A stretch of 64,000 nt of DNA from an uncultured Rhodanobacteraceae bacterium (GTDB lineage Bacteria > Pseudomonadota > Gammaproteobacteria > Xanthomonadales > SZUA-5), in assembly GCA_937928755.1 (NCBI GenBank), contig CALEZI010000137.1, forward strand, positions 1 through 64,000. The letters are read 5' to 3'. Under the pieces are notes generated by a model. That model had not been told where the DNA came from. It made no database searches and saw nothing but the letters and a program-made list of their open reading frames with translations. How positions within the stretch are numbered: the first letter of the stretch is position 1; each line of letters starts with the position of its first letter. Positions 1 through 8,972 of the stretch are shown here, one piece after another. The position numbers and the translations under genes were made by a program.

Positions 1-45
1 TGTCTAGAGCGAAAGAGCGAAGAGACCATGAAAAGCAACATACAA

Positions 46-124
46 GAGCGGAGCTCGCTCCGCTGCCTTCGCATTCTTCGCGAGCCATGTCGCCTCACCG
101 AGCCGAGCAAGCTCGGCGCTACAA
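46..124. repeat. REP-type palindromic pair, GTAG-AGCCGAGC family, copy 1
   Basis: Two imperfect palindromes face each other: a GAGCGGAGCTCGCTCCGC-like arm at about 46-64 and GCCGAGCAAGCTCGGC at about 103-118, followed by GCTACAA. Read on the minus strand the right half begins TTGTAGCGCCGAGCTTGCTCGGC, that is a GTAG head followed by a hairpin. A second copy lies just after ilvA (5572-5634). No gene is seen in positions 1-215 other than this element and the leader of the following gene. Confidence 0.6.
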
Positions 125-215
125 GGACGGGTTTAACCCCACTGCGCGCATCGGCGCGTTCTTCGGATCACACCGGTCGACATGACCGGTCCGACCCCCG
201 AAGGAGCTTGCCGCC

Positions 216-1982
216 ATGATCACGATTCGTCCGCTGCCGCTGGTCCTCGCGCTGACCAGCGCTCTTGCACTCGGTGCCTGCGCCCGCGAAAGCGCGCCGC
301 TGGGTGCCGACCAGCGCCAGCCGGAGCGCAAGCAACCGGCGCGCGAAGCGGACGAAGGCCGCTTGCGCGCCGAAGAATCGGCGAAGATGAGAGTAGACGC
401 GCAGTCGCCTGCGCCGATGGCGCCGTCGGCCGTCGCGCCGGTCGCGGATGCCATGGTTTCCCGGGAGGCGGTTGCTTCGGGACTCGCCGCGCCGACGTCG
501 CAGCCGCCGTCCGGCCCGGCCAATCGTTCCGGTGTCGATCAGCCGACCGACAGCGAAAACTACGCCGACCTCGCACCCAATCCGGTGATCGCGGTCGCCA
601 AGGAACCGGTGTCGACCTTTTCCATCGACGTCGATACCGGTGCCTACAGCAATGCGCGCCGCTTCCTCGTCCAGGGCCAGTTGCCGCCGACCGACGCGGT
701 GCGCATCGAGGAATTCATCAACTATTTCGACTACCAGTACCCGACGCCGGACAGTCTCGATCAGCCGTTCTCGGTCAGCACCGAACTGGCGAAGGCGCCG
801 TGGAATGCCGACCGCTGGTTGCTGCAGGTGGGACTCAAGGGCTTTGAGGTGCCGTTCGAGCAGCTTCCGGCCAGCAACCTGGTGTTCCTGCTGGATGTCT
901 CCGGTTCGATGATGGAGCCGAACAAGCTGCCGCTGGTGAAGACCGCACTGGGTTTGGTGGTCGAGCAGATGCGGCCGCAGGACACCATCGCCATCGTTGT
1001 TTATGCCGGCGCCGCGGGGTTGGTTTTGCCGGCGACCAGGGGCAGCGACAAGGCCACCATCCTGGCGTCACTGGCGGCGCTGGAAGCCGGCGGATCGACC
1101 AATGGCGGGCAGGGCATCCAGCTGGCCTACCAGGTGGCGCGCGAGCAGTATGTCGAGGGCGGCGTCAACCGCGTGATCCTCGCCACCGACGGCGACTTCA
1201 ACGTGGGCCTGGTCGACCAGCAGGATCTCGAAGACCTGGTGACGCGTGAGCGCAAGAGCGGCATCGCGTTGACCACGCTCGGCTTCGGCCAGGGCAACTA
1301 CAACGACCAGATCGCCGAGCGTCTGGCGAACCTCGGCAACGGCAATCACGCCTACATCGACACCGAGCGCGAGGCACGCAAGGTGCTGATCAAGGAACTC
1401 GGCGCCAACCTGCTGACCATCGCCAAGGACGTCAAGATCCAGATCGAATTCAATCCGGCGGTGGTCGCCGAATACCGCCTGATCGGTTATGAGAATCGTC
1501 TGCTGGCGACCGAGGACTTCAACAATGACGCGGTGGACGCTGGCGAGATCGGCGCCGGGCACACGGTCACCGCGCTGTACGAGCTGACGCCGGTCGGATC
1601 GGACGCAGCGCGTCTGCCGCCATTGCGTTACGGGAGCGACGAGCAGGTGGTTGCGAAGGGCAGCGAGGTGGCCTTCCTGAAGTTGCGCTACAAGCGTCCG
1701 GACGAGGACAAGAGCCGTTTGATCGAGCAGGCCGTGGTGCAGCCGAAAGCCATCGGCGCCGGCTCGACGCAGTTGCAGTTCGCCGCCGCGGTCGCCGCGT
1801 TCGGCGAGGCTCTGCGCGGCGGCAAGTATCTGGATGGCTTCACCTACTCGGCGATGGCGGCGCTGGCGCAGCGCAATGAGGGCCAGGACCCGTACGGCAT
1901 GAATGCCGAACTGGTGGAGTTGATCGGCAGGGCGGCGGCGATCAGCGGTGGTGACGAGGGGCAGGTGGTGATTGCGCGGTGA
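216..1982 (+). CDS. VWA-domain lipoprotein, YfbK-like (DUF3520)
   Basis: 588 residues. The N-terminus is a lipoprotein signal peptide with lipobox LGAC, lipidated Cys at residue 22, so the protein should be anchored to a membrane on the outer side. A low-complexity linker (about 23-105) leads into a conserved block (STFSIDVDTGAY, about 130-175) typical of the von Willebrand N-terminal region of YfbK-like proteins. The VWA domain follows with an intact MIDAS motif DVSGSM at 227-232, which should bind a divalent metal, and then a C-terminal DUF3520 region (about 400-580). The start is backed by AGGAG nine bases upstream. Family role is unclear; VWA proteins of this kind are thought to mediate metal-dependent protein contacts. 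It stands alone, with a palindromic repeat on each side. Confidence 0.88.
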   Translation: MITIRPLPLVLALTSALALGACARESAPLGADQRQPERKQPAREADEGRLRAEESAKMRVDAQSPAPMAPSAVAPVADAMVSREAVASGLAAPTSQPPSGPANRSGVDQPTDSENYADLAPNPVIAVAKEPVSTFSIDVDTGAYSNARRFLVQGQLPPTDAVRIEEFINYFDYQYPTPDSLDQPFSVSTELAKAPWNADRWLLQVGLKGFEVPFEQLPASNLVFLLDVSGSMMEPNKLPLVKTALGLVVEQMRPQDTIAIVVYAGAAGLVLPATRGSDKATILASLAALEAGGSTNGGQGIQLAYQVAREQYVEGGVNRVILATDGDFNVGLVDQQDLEDLVTRERKSGIALTTLGFGQGNYNDQIAERLANLGNGNHAYIDTEREARKVLIKELGANLLTIAKDVKIQIEFNPAVVAEYRLIGYENRLLATEDFNNDAVDAGEIGAGHTVTALYELTPVGSDAARLPPLRYGSDEQVVAKGSEVAFLKLRYKRPDEDKSRLIEQAVVQPKAIGAGSTQLQFAAAVAAFGEALRGGKYLDGFTYSAMAALAQRNEGQDPYGMNAELVELIGRAAAISGGDEGQVVIAR

Positions 1983-2010
1983 TGGGTCATTTCAGGGAAT
2001 GACGGGGCTT

Positions 2011-2077
2011 CTGTGGGAGCGGGCTTGTCCCGCGAGCTTTGGCCTTGAAAGCTCGCGACGCAAGGTCGCTCCCACAG
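2011..2077. repeat. REP-type inverted repeat, GTGG-GAGCGG family, copy 1
   Basis: CTGTGGGAGCGGGCTTGTCC at the left is mirrored by GGTCGCTCCCACAG at the right, with inner arms CGCGAGCTTT and AAAGCTCGCG. It lies between the convergent ends of the VWA lipoprotein gene and pepQ. Related copies lie at 12225-12279, 44098-44154 and 62466-62539. Confidence 0.7.
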
Positions 2078-2086
2078 GGCTGCGTA

Positions 2087-3406
<1,320 letters not shown>

Positions 3407-3516
3407 GGGCAGCCTCGACGACAGGTGGGCGGGGACGCGACTTTACGAGAGCCCGACGGCAAGAGCCAGTGAACCGCAGTTTCTCAGGAACGATGACGGC
3501 AGGAGACACTCTTGCC

Positions 3517-3573
3517 ATGCGCACAAATAAGTCGCATTTTCACTGCGTAGTCAACGACGGGAGCGACGCATGA
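3517..3573 (+). other. possible 18-codon leader ORF coupled to glsB
   Basis: ATG at 3517 opens an 18-codon frame (MRTNKSHFHCVVNDGSDA). AGGAG lies at 3501-3505, eleven bases upstream. The TGA stop at 3571-3573 overlaps the ATG of the next gene at 3570 as ATGA, the usual signature of translational coupling. No family is recognised. It could be a chance frame; the combination of ribosome site and exact ATGA overlap is why it is listed. Confidence 0.35.
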
Positions 3574-3827
3574 GTCTGACCGGATTGGTAATCTGGCTGG
3601 TGATCGGGGCAGTGGCTGGCTGGCTGGGGGGCGTGCTGATGCGCGGCCGCGGCCTTGGCCTGGTCGGCAACATCGTCATCGGCATCATTGGCGCTTTCGT
3701 GGGTGGCTGGCTGCTTGGCAGTGTGCTCGGCATCGCCATCGGCGGCGGCATCATCGCGGCGATCATCAACGCGACCATCGGCGCCGTGGTTGTGTTGGCA
3801 GTCATCAGCGCAATCAAACGCGCTTGA
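3570..3827 (+). CDS. GlsB/YeaQ/YmgE family membrane protein
   Basis: 85 residues, almost entirely hydrophobic, with three predicted membrane segments (about 4-22, 30-50 and 54-82). The first loop carries the short positive stretch LMRGRGLGLVGN and the second segment the Gly-rich pattern GNIVIGIIGAFVGGW that marks the family named transglycosylase-associated protein, or GlsB in Gram-positives, where it is tied to general and envelope stress. Its molecular role is not settled. GGGAG six bases upstream supports the start. A possible 18-codon leader ORF overlaps its start codon. The downstream neighbour ilvA is about 200 bases away and probably independent. Confidence 0.85.
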   Translation: MSLTGLVIWLVIGAVAGWLGGVLMRGRGLGLVGNIVIGIIGAFVGGWLLGSVLGIAIGGGIIAAIINATIGAVVVLAVISAIKRA

Positions 3828-4024
3828 CCTGACGCGCAGAGACTTTTTCGGCGACGCTTCGTACCGCCTCCAGGTTCCTAGTCCGCCCACGATCTTCCGG
3901 CAGGTCGCCAGGCACTCGCGCGCGGGCCAGCCCTCGTATTGAGTCAGCACCATCGATCGGTCGCTTGCACCTCGGTTGCACCGCCGCCTGTTGCAATGCA
4001 ACATCGGGGGTTCGGAGGAACCCC

Positions 4025-5554
4025 ATGCCCGATTCGATGCCCGATTACCTGCGCGCGGTGCTCACCTCGCGCGTCTACGAAGTGGCGATCGAGTCGCCGC
4101 TGACCGAAATGCGGCGCCTGTCGCGGCGCATCGGTCACCGCGTGCTGCTCAAGCGCGAGGACCTGCAGCCGGTGTTCTCGTTCAAGCTGCGTGGCGCCTA
4201 CAACAAGATGGCGAGCCTGACACCCGCTGAGCGCGCCGCCGGGGTGCTCGCAGTTTCCGCCGGCAACCATGCCCAGGGCGTGGCGCTCGCCGCGCGCGAA
4301 CTCGGCTGCAAGGCAACCATCGTGATGCCCGGCACCACGCCGTCGATCAAGGTCGACGCAGTCGCCGCGTATGGCGCCGAGATCATCCTCGAAGGCGATG
4401 GCTACGACGCGGCAGCCGCGGTCGGCAAGCGCATCGCAGCCGAGCGCGGCCTGACCTTCGTGCATCCCTACGACGATCCGGCGGTGATCGCCGGGCAGGG
4501 CACGGTGGCAATGGAGTTGCTGCGCCAGCACGCCGGCACGCTGGACGCGGTGTTCATTCCCGTCGGTGGCGGCGGACTGGCAGCGGGCATGGCCGCCTAC
4601 ATCAAGGCGTTGCGCCCGGAGATCAAGGTCATCGGCGTCGAGCCGATCGATGCGGCCTGTCTTGATGCCGCGCTCAAGGCAGGCGAGCCGGTGACGCTGG
4701 ACCAGGTCGGATTGTTCGTCGACGGCGTGGCGGTCAAGCGCATCGGCGACCACACCTTCAAGGTGCTGCGCGAGCACATCGATGGCATGGTGCTGGTCAA
4801 TACCGACGAAATCTGTGCGGCGATCAAGGACGTGTTCGACGATACCCGCGTGGTGCTGGAACCGGCCGGCGCGCTGGCGCTCGCCGGGCTGAAGCGCTAC
4901 GCCGAAGGCCTGACGACGCCCGGCGCGACGCTGTGCGCGGTGGCCAGCGGCGCCAATGTCAATTTCGACCGTCTGCGCCACATTGCAGAGCGCGCGGAGA
5001 TTGGCGAGGCCCATGAAGCGGTGTTCGGTGTCGCGATTCCCGAGCAACCCGGCAGCTTCCTCAATTTCTGCCGCGCGCTGGGTCCGCGCAGCGTCACCGA
5101 GTTCAACTATCGCTACACGCCGGAAGCCTCCGCGCAGATCTACGTCGGCATCGCGTTGCGCCGTGGCGCCGCCGAACGCGCCGAGGTCGCTGCCCACCTG
5201 GCCTGCGCAGGCTATCTGGCGACCGACTACACCGACAACGAACTGGCCAAGCTGCACGTCCGCCACATGGTCGGTGGCCGTGCCGCGATCAACGGCCGCG
5301 AGCGGGTCTATCGCTTCGAGTTCCCCGAGCGCCCCGGCGCGCTGCTGCGTTTTCTCGAGCAGATGGGCACGCGCTGGAACATCACGCTGTTCCACTACCG
5401 CAGTCATGGTGCCGCCTACGGGCGCGTGTTTGCCGGCATCGAGGTGGCGGATGCCGACGACGAGCGTGATTTGCGCGCCAACCTCGACGCACTCGGCTTC
5501 GACTGCGTCGACGAGACCGACAACCCGGTGGTACGGCAGTTTCTGCGGGTCTGA
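4025..5554 (+). CDS. ilvA: threonine ammonia-lyase, biosynthetic
   Basis: 509 residues, matching the long allosteric form of IlvA. It converts L-threonine to 2-oxobutanoate with PLP, the first step to isoleucine. The Schiff-base lysine is K54 in SFKLRGAYN, and the glycine loop for the PLP phosphate is PVGGGGLAAGM. Two ACT-like regulatory domains fill residues about 330-509, as expected for isoleucine feedback control. An in-frame ATG exists at 3965, but GGAGGA at 4014-4019 points to the ATG at 4025 (MPDSMPDYLRAVL). Unlike in many relatives, no other ilv or leu gene is next to it, so it stands as a single-gene unit followed by a repeat. Confidence 0.93.
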   Translation: MPDSMPDYLRAVLTSRVYEVAIESPLTEMRRLSRRIGHRVLLKREDLQPVFSFKLRGAYNKMASLTPAERAAGVLAVSAGNHAQGVALAARELGCKATIVMPGTTPSIKVDAVAAYGAEIILEGDGYDAAAAVGKRIAAERGLTFVHPYDDPAVIAGQGTVAMELLRQHAGTLDAVFIPVGGGGLAAGMAAYIKALRPEIKVIGVEPIDAACLDAALKAGEPVTLDQVGLFVDGVAVKRIGDHTFKVLREHIDGMVLVNTDEICAAIKDVFDDTRVVLEPAGALALAGLKRYAEGLTTPGATLCAVASGANVNFDRLRHIAERAEIGEAHEAVFGVAIPEQPGSFLNFCRALGPRSVTEFNYRYTPEASAQIYVGIALRRGAAERAEVAAHLACAGYLATDYTDNELAKLHVRHMVGGRAAINGRERVYRFEFPERPGALLRFLEQMGTRWNITLFHYRSHGAAYGRVFAGIEVADADDERDLRANLDALGFDCVDETDNPVVRQFLRV

Positions 5555-5571
5555 GGCGCGCAGTTGCTTTG

Positions 5572-5634
5572 GCAGAGCAGAGCTTGCTCCGCTGCTGTTC
5601 GCGACCCGCTGCCGAGCAAGCTCGGCTCTACAAG
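5572..5634. repeat. REP-type palindromic pair, GTAG-AGCCGAGC family, copy 2
   Basis: GCAGAGCTTGCTCCGCTGC-like and GCCGAGCAAGCTCGGC palindromes followed by TCTACAAG. Minus-strand reading begins TTGTAGAGCCGAGCTTGCTCGGC. It matches the copy at 46-124 in both halves and lies directly behind the ilvA stop codon. Confidence 0.65.
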
Positions 5635-5689
5635 AGCGCCGGCTCAGGCCATTCGAGGTCAACCTTGGTAGCGCCTGACCCTGCCGCCG

Positions 5690-5718
5690 TTCAGGCACGG
5701 GGTCGATGCGGTTATAGT
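5690..5718 (+). promoter_or_regulatory. candidate sigma-70 promoter of the cNMP/rhodanese gene
   Basis: TTCAGG at 5690-5695 and TATAGT at 5713-5718 are separated by 17 bases; the start ATG is 29 bases downstream. The -10 is good, the -35 is weak. Confidence 0.45.
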
Positions 5719-5746
5719 CCGGCCATCACGCTGCCCAGGGGTGCCC

Positions 5747-6796
5747 ATGTCGATTGACGCCAGTCAGCTCAGGCACCTGTATCCGCTGGATTCCCTGCGC
5801 ACCGACCATCTGGATGTGATCGCGCGCGAAGCCGAGTCGGCCGAATACGGCAATGGCCAGGTACTGTTCCGTGCCGGCGATCAGGATGAGACGACCCACT
5901 ATCTGCTTGCCGGAATGGTTTCCGCCGAGTACCCGGACGGCAAGCGCAAGGAAATCAGTGCTGACTCCCTGCAGGGCAGATACCCGATCGGCGATCTGAT
6001 GCCGCGGCGTTTCACCGCGACGATTCTTTCGCTGACGGCCACGTTGGTGTCGTTCGACCGACGCTTCCTGGAAAAGCTGATCACCTTCGACCAACTGACC
6101 CGTCAGTCCGGTTTCAAGCTGCTCGACAAACACCCGGACGGCAATCGCTGGATCTTCCGCCTGCTGCAGAACAACGCCATGCGCAAGGTGCCGGCGGGCA
6201 ATCTCGAGCGGCTGTTTGCGCGTTTCGAGGAAATCAGCGTCGACGCCAACCAGACTGTTGTCCGGGAAGGCGATGACGGCGACTACTACTACGTCATCAA
6301 GGATGGCGCAGCGAGCGTGACCCAGGCGGGCGACGGCGACCCGGCGGTGGTCGCTTACCTGGTGCGTGGCGACAGTTTCGGCGAAGACGCCCTGCTGTCG
6401 AACAGCGTACGCAACGCTTCGGTGACGATGATGAAGGCGGGCAAGTTGATGCGCCTGCGCAAGAGCGACTTCAGCGAGTTGCTCAAGCAACCCACGGTGG
6501 AATGGCTGACCCCAGGCAAGGCCTCGATCCTGGTACGCCAGGGCGCCGGCATCATCGACGTGCGTCTGCCCGAGGAGTTCGAAGAGCGCGCCATCAAGGG
6601 CGCGCTGAACATGCCGCTGTATCGCTTGCGCGAGTTCACCCTGGATCTCGACCGCGACAAGTCTTATGTGTGTTACTGCAATACCGGCGAGCGCAGTGCG
6701 GCGGCGGCCTTCATCCTGACCAAGCTCGGATTCGAGGCGTTCGCGCTGGCTGGCGGTTTGTCGGCGATGGTCAAGCAGATCGGCAAGACGGGGTGA
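5747..6796 (+). CDS. double cyclic-nucleotide-binding domain protein with C-terminal rhodanese
   Basis: 349 residues. Two cNMP-binding folds are visible. The first (about 20-120) lacks the phosphate-binding signature. The second (about 155-245) has a usable cassette, FGEDALLSNSVRNAS, with E213 and R222 in the places that hold the ribose and phosphate. A rhodanese domain follows (about 258-345) with the active-site loop CNTGERS, persulfide Cys at 311. There is no helix-turn-helix, so it is not a CRP-type DNA binder. A sensor that couples a nucleotide signal to sulfur transfer or protein contact is an inference. AGGGG five bases before the ATG at 5747 favours this start over GTG at 5741. It stands alone. 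Confidence 0.85.
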   Translation: MSIDASQLRHLYPLDSLRTDHLDVIAREAESAEYGNGQVLFRAGDQDETTHYLLAGMVSAEYPDGKRKEISADSLQGRYPIGDLMPRRFTATILSLTATLVSFDRRFLEKLITFDQLTRQSGFKLLDKHPDGNRWIFRLLQNNAMRKVPAGNLERLFARFEEISVDANQTVVREGDDGDYYYVIKDGAASVTQAGDGDPAVVAYLVRGDSFGEDALLSNSVRNASVTMMKAGKLMRLRKSDFSELLKQPTVEWLTPGKASILVRQGAGIIDVRLPEEFEERAIKGALNMPLYRLREFTLDLDRDKSYVCYCNTGERSAAAAFILTKLGFEAFALAGGLSAMVKQIGKTG

Positions 6797-6798
6797 AT

Positions 6799-7086
6799 GG
6801 TGTCAGTTGTTGGTGTTGGTGTTGGAAAGAGCGGGTGTGTCGCCTGCCGAGCAAACCGTCATTGCGAGGAGCGAAGCGACGAAGCAATCCAGTGACGTTG
6901 CTCTCGCTTTTGAGAGTGGCGAAGCAGGACCGAGAGCAGAGTCACTGGATGCGCTCCGCGGGTGAAGCGTTTGCTTCGCTGCGCTCGCAACGACGAATCA
7001 ACGTTCTTCGCTACTCGATCAATGGACTGGATAGATCGTCACCTCGGCAGTTGCCTTTTCCAACACCAACAACCGACACCAACACC
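6799..7086. repeat. nested inverted repeats between convergent genes
   Basis: The outer arms are GTGTCAGTTGTTGGTGTTGG-like at 6799-6829 and its imperfect reverse complement, with CCAACACCAACA, at 7055-7086. Inside lies a second inverted repeat, 6858-6994: GTCATTGCGAGGAGCGAAGC at the left, GCTTCGCTGCGCTCGCAACGAC at the right. The left inner word is a dispersed repeat sequence I recognise from other proteobacteria. The 298-base gap holds no gene. Confidence 0.65.
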
Positions 7087-7094
7087 TGCTTCAC

Positions 7095-7898
7095 CTACTG
7101 TCCTTCGCCGATCCTGACCCGCACCTCCAGCGTTTCCGCCAATCCGCCGTGGCGCACGCCGCGCACCGGTGCGGCGTCGCGATAATCGCGGCCAACGGCG
7201 ACACGCACATAGCGTTCATCCGGACAGATGCGGTTGGTTGCGTCGAATCCCACCCAGCCGAGCTTGCTGACGTGGATCTCGGCCCACGCATGGCTGGCGG
7301 CGGCGCCATCGGCGGATGCGCACAAATATCCGCTGACATAGCGGGCCGGGAAGCCGAGTGCGCGGGCGGTGGCAATCAGCACATGGGCATGGTCCTGGCA
7401 GACGCCAGCGCCATGCGCCAGTGCCTCGGCGGCAGAGGTGGTCACATGCGTGCTGTCGCTGCGATATTCGACGCGCTCGCGCACGCTGTCGCACAGGCGG
7501 TGCAGTTGCGCGATTTCGCCGCCGCTGGTGTCGCGCTGGGCGTCGGCGAGCGCTTGCAGCGCCGGATCGATGGCGGTCAGTTCGGTCGAATTCAAATAGA
7601 ACAACGGCGGCAGCGATTCGACGGCATCGCCGAGCACGCCGTGGCGATCCTGGGTGTCGACCTCGGCATGCACCACGATCGACAGCGACGCCACCGGGCC
7701 GTCGATCACATGGGTGGCAGCCGGATTGCCGAATCCGTCGCGACAGGTCGGTCGCAGCTTGCGGCCATCGATCTCGACGCGCCAGTCGCGAATCACCTGG
7801 CCGCCGCCGGGGATCGGCCACAGGCGCAGCGCCTGGAAGACGCGGTTGGCGGCTTCGCCGTAGCGATAGAGCGTGCCGTGGTGGATGGTCAGGTGCAT
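7095..7898 (-). CDS. transglutaminase-like cysteine peptidase/amidase
   Basis: 267 residues: an N-terminal beta-sandwich of the bacterial transglutaminase N type (about 1-95) and a transglutaminase core with the full triad, C167 in GVCQDHAH, H203 in SHAWAEI and D219 in GFDATN. No signal peptide, so cytoplasmic. It lies 132 bases downstream of the alpha-E gene on the same strand and ends the ATP-grasp/alpha-E/transglutaminase operon; the gap contains a palindromic repeat. Comparative studies of amidoligase operons propose that such sets make and trim a peptide tag or metabolite. Whether this enzyme hydrolyses or transfers is not visible from sequence. Confidence 0.88.
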   Translation of the reverse strand: MHLTIHHGTLYRYGEAANRVFQALRLWPIPGGGQVIRDWRVEIDGRKLRPTCRDGFGNPAATHVIDGPVASLSIVVHAEVDTQDRHGVLGDAVESLPPLFYLNSTELTAIDPALQALADAQRDTSGGEIAQLHRLCDSVRERVEYRSDSTHVTTSAAEALAHGAGVCQDHAHVLIATARALGFPARYVSGYLCASADGAAASHAWAEIHVSKLGWVGFDATNRICPDERYVRVAVGRDYRDAAPVRGVRHGGLAETLEVRVRIGEGQ

Positions 7899-7929
7899 GG
7901 CGTGCCTCGGAGTGTGAGCGTGCCTGGAC

Positions 7930-8014
7930 GTAGGTCACGTTGCTGGCGGGAGCCGGCTACGTGACATCGCGACCGGCTGTCACGTAGACCGCTGGCGCGG
8001 TCAACGTGACCTAC
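7930..8014. repeat. REP-type element, GTAG-GTCACGTTG family, copy 1
   Basis: Starts GTAGGTCACGTTG, ends CAACGTGACCTAC, with inner words CTACGTGACA and TGTCACGTAG. A second copy, similar in length and arrangement, is at 42190-42272. This copy sits in the gap between two genes of one operon. Confidence 0.75.
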
Positions 8015-8030
8015 ATTCGTCACGCGCGGG

Positions 8031-8972
8031 CTAAAACAAATACCCATTCGCTATCTCCCGCCCCAGTTCGTCGTTGCGCTCGATGACATCGGTCAGGTAC
8101 TCGTGCAGGCCGCTGCCGAAGATGTGGTCGATGCGGCCGAAGCGCAGTTGTGCGTAAAGCGAGTGCGCCAGGCGCTTGCCTTCGGCCGTGCGTTGCGCAT
8201 CCTGGCCGCTGATCTTGTCCAGTTGCGTGGTGATCTGCTCGAAACAGAACACCAGCGAGCGTGGGAACTCGGGGCGCAGGATCATCAGTTCGGCGACGTT
8301 GATCGGTGTCACCTGGCCCTTGAACAGCACGCGGTAGGCGCGCCGCGCACCGACCACGCGCAGGATCGCCAGCCATTGGTAATAGTCGACCAGGCCACCG
8401 ACGTCTTCCGGGTTCGGCAGGCGCACGTGGTACTTGACGTCGAGCAGGCGCGCGCTGTTGTCGGCGCGCTCCAGAAACTGCCCGAGGCGGGTGAAATGGA
8501 AACCGTCGGCGCGCAACATGGTGCTGGTGTAGGCGCCGTGGAACAGCCGCGATCGCACTTTGACCCAGTCGAGGAACGCCGCAACACGGTCGTCGTCGAG
8601 CTGTCCCGGGTCGAATCCGCGCATCTCCAGCCAGGTGGTGTTGACCGTGTCCCACAAGTCCGCGGTCAGCGCGGTGCGCACGGTGCGCGCGTTACGCCGG
8701 GCGGTTTCGATGCAACTGACGATCGATGACGGATTGCGCGTGTCGAAGGCCAGGTAATGGATCACTGCGGCAGAGGAAACCTGCGCGTGTTCGGCGGCGA
8801 ATGCCGGCTGACAGCCGGCGGCGATGATTGCCGACTCCCATTCGCTGCTGCGATCGGCATCCACGCGCGCCGCGCTCATGTGCGCGGCGCCCTGCAGCAG
8901 GCGCGCCACGTAATCGGCTCGCTCCAGGTAGCGTGCCAGCCAGAACAGACTTTCGGCAGTGCGCGCGAGCAT
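8031..8972 (-). CDS. alpha-E domain protein (DUF403)
   Basis: 313 residues, all-helical, opening with the family signature MLARTAESLFWLARYLERAD. Alpha-E proteins have no assigned reaction. They nearly always travel with a circularly permuted ATP-grasp enzyme and a transglutaminase, and are thought to act as partner or scaffold of the ligase. Here the gene starts on the stop codon of the ATP-grasp gene (TGATG, one shared base), so the two are translationally coupled. The C-terminal 25 residues are charged and end in GYLF. No catalytic motif can be named. Confidence 0.9.
   Translation of the reverse strand: MLARTAESLFWLARYLERADYVARLLQGAAHMSAARVDADRSSEWESAIIAAGCQPAFAAEHAQVSSAAVIHYLAFDTRNPSSIVSCIETARRNARTVRTALTADLWDTVNTTWLEMRGFDPGQLDDDRVAAFLDWVKVRSRLFHGAYTSTMLRADGFHFTRLGQFLERADNSARLLDVKYHVRLPNPEDVGGLVDYYQWLAILRVVGARRAYRVLFKGQVTPINVAELMILRPEFPRSLVFCFEQITTQLDKISGQDAQRTAEGKRLAHSLYAQLRFGRIDHIFGSGLHEYLTDVIERNDELGREIANGYLF

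Noticed and set aside
3944..5698. 584-codon frame opposite ilvA
   Set aside because: Arg/His/Ala-rich shadow of a clear gene in GC-rich DNA; no motif and no ribosome site.
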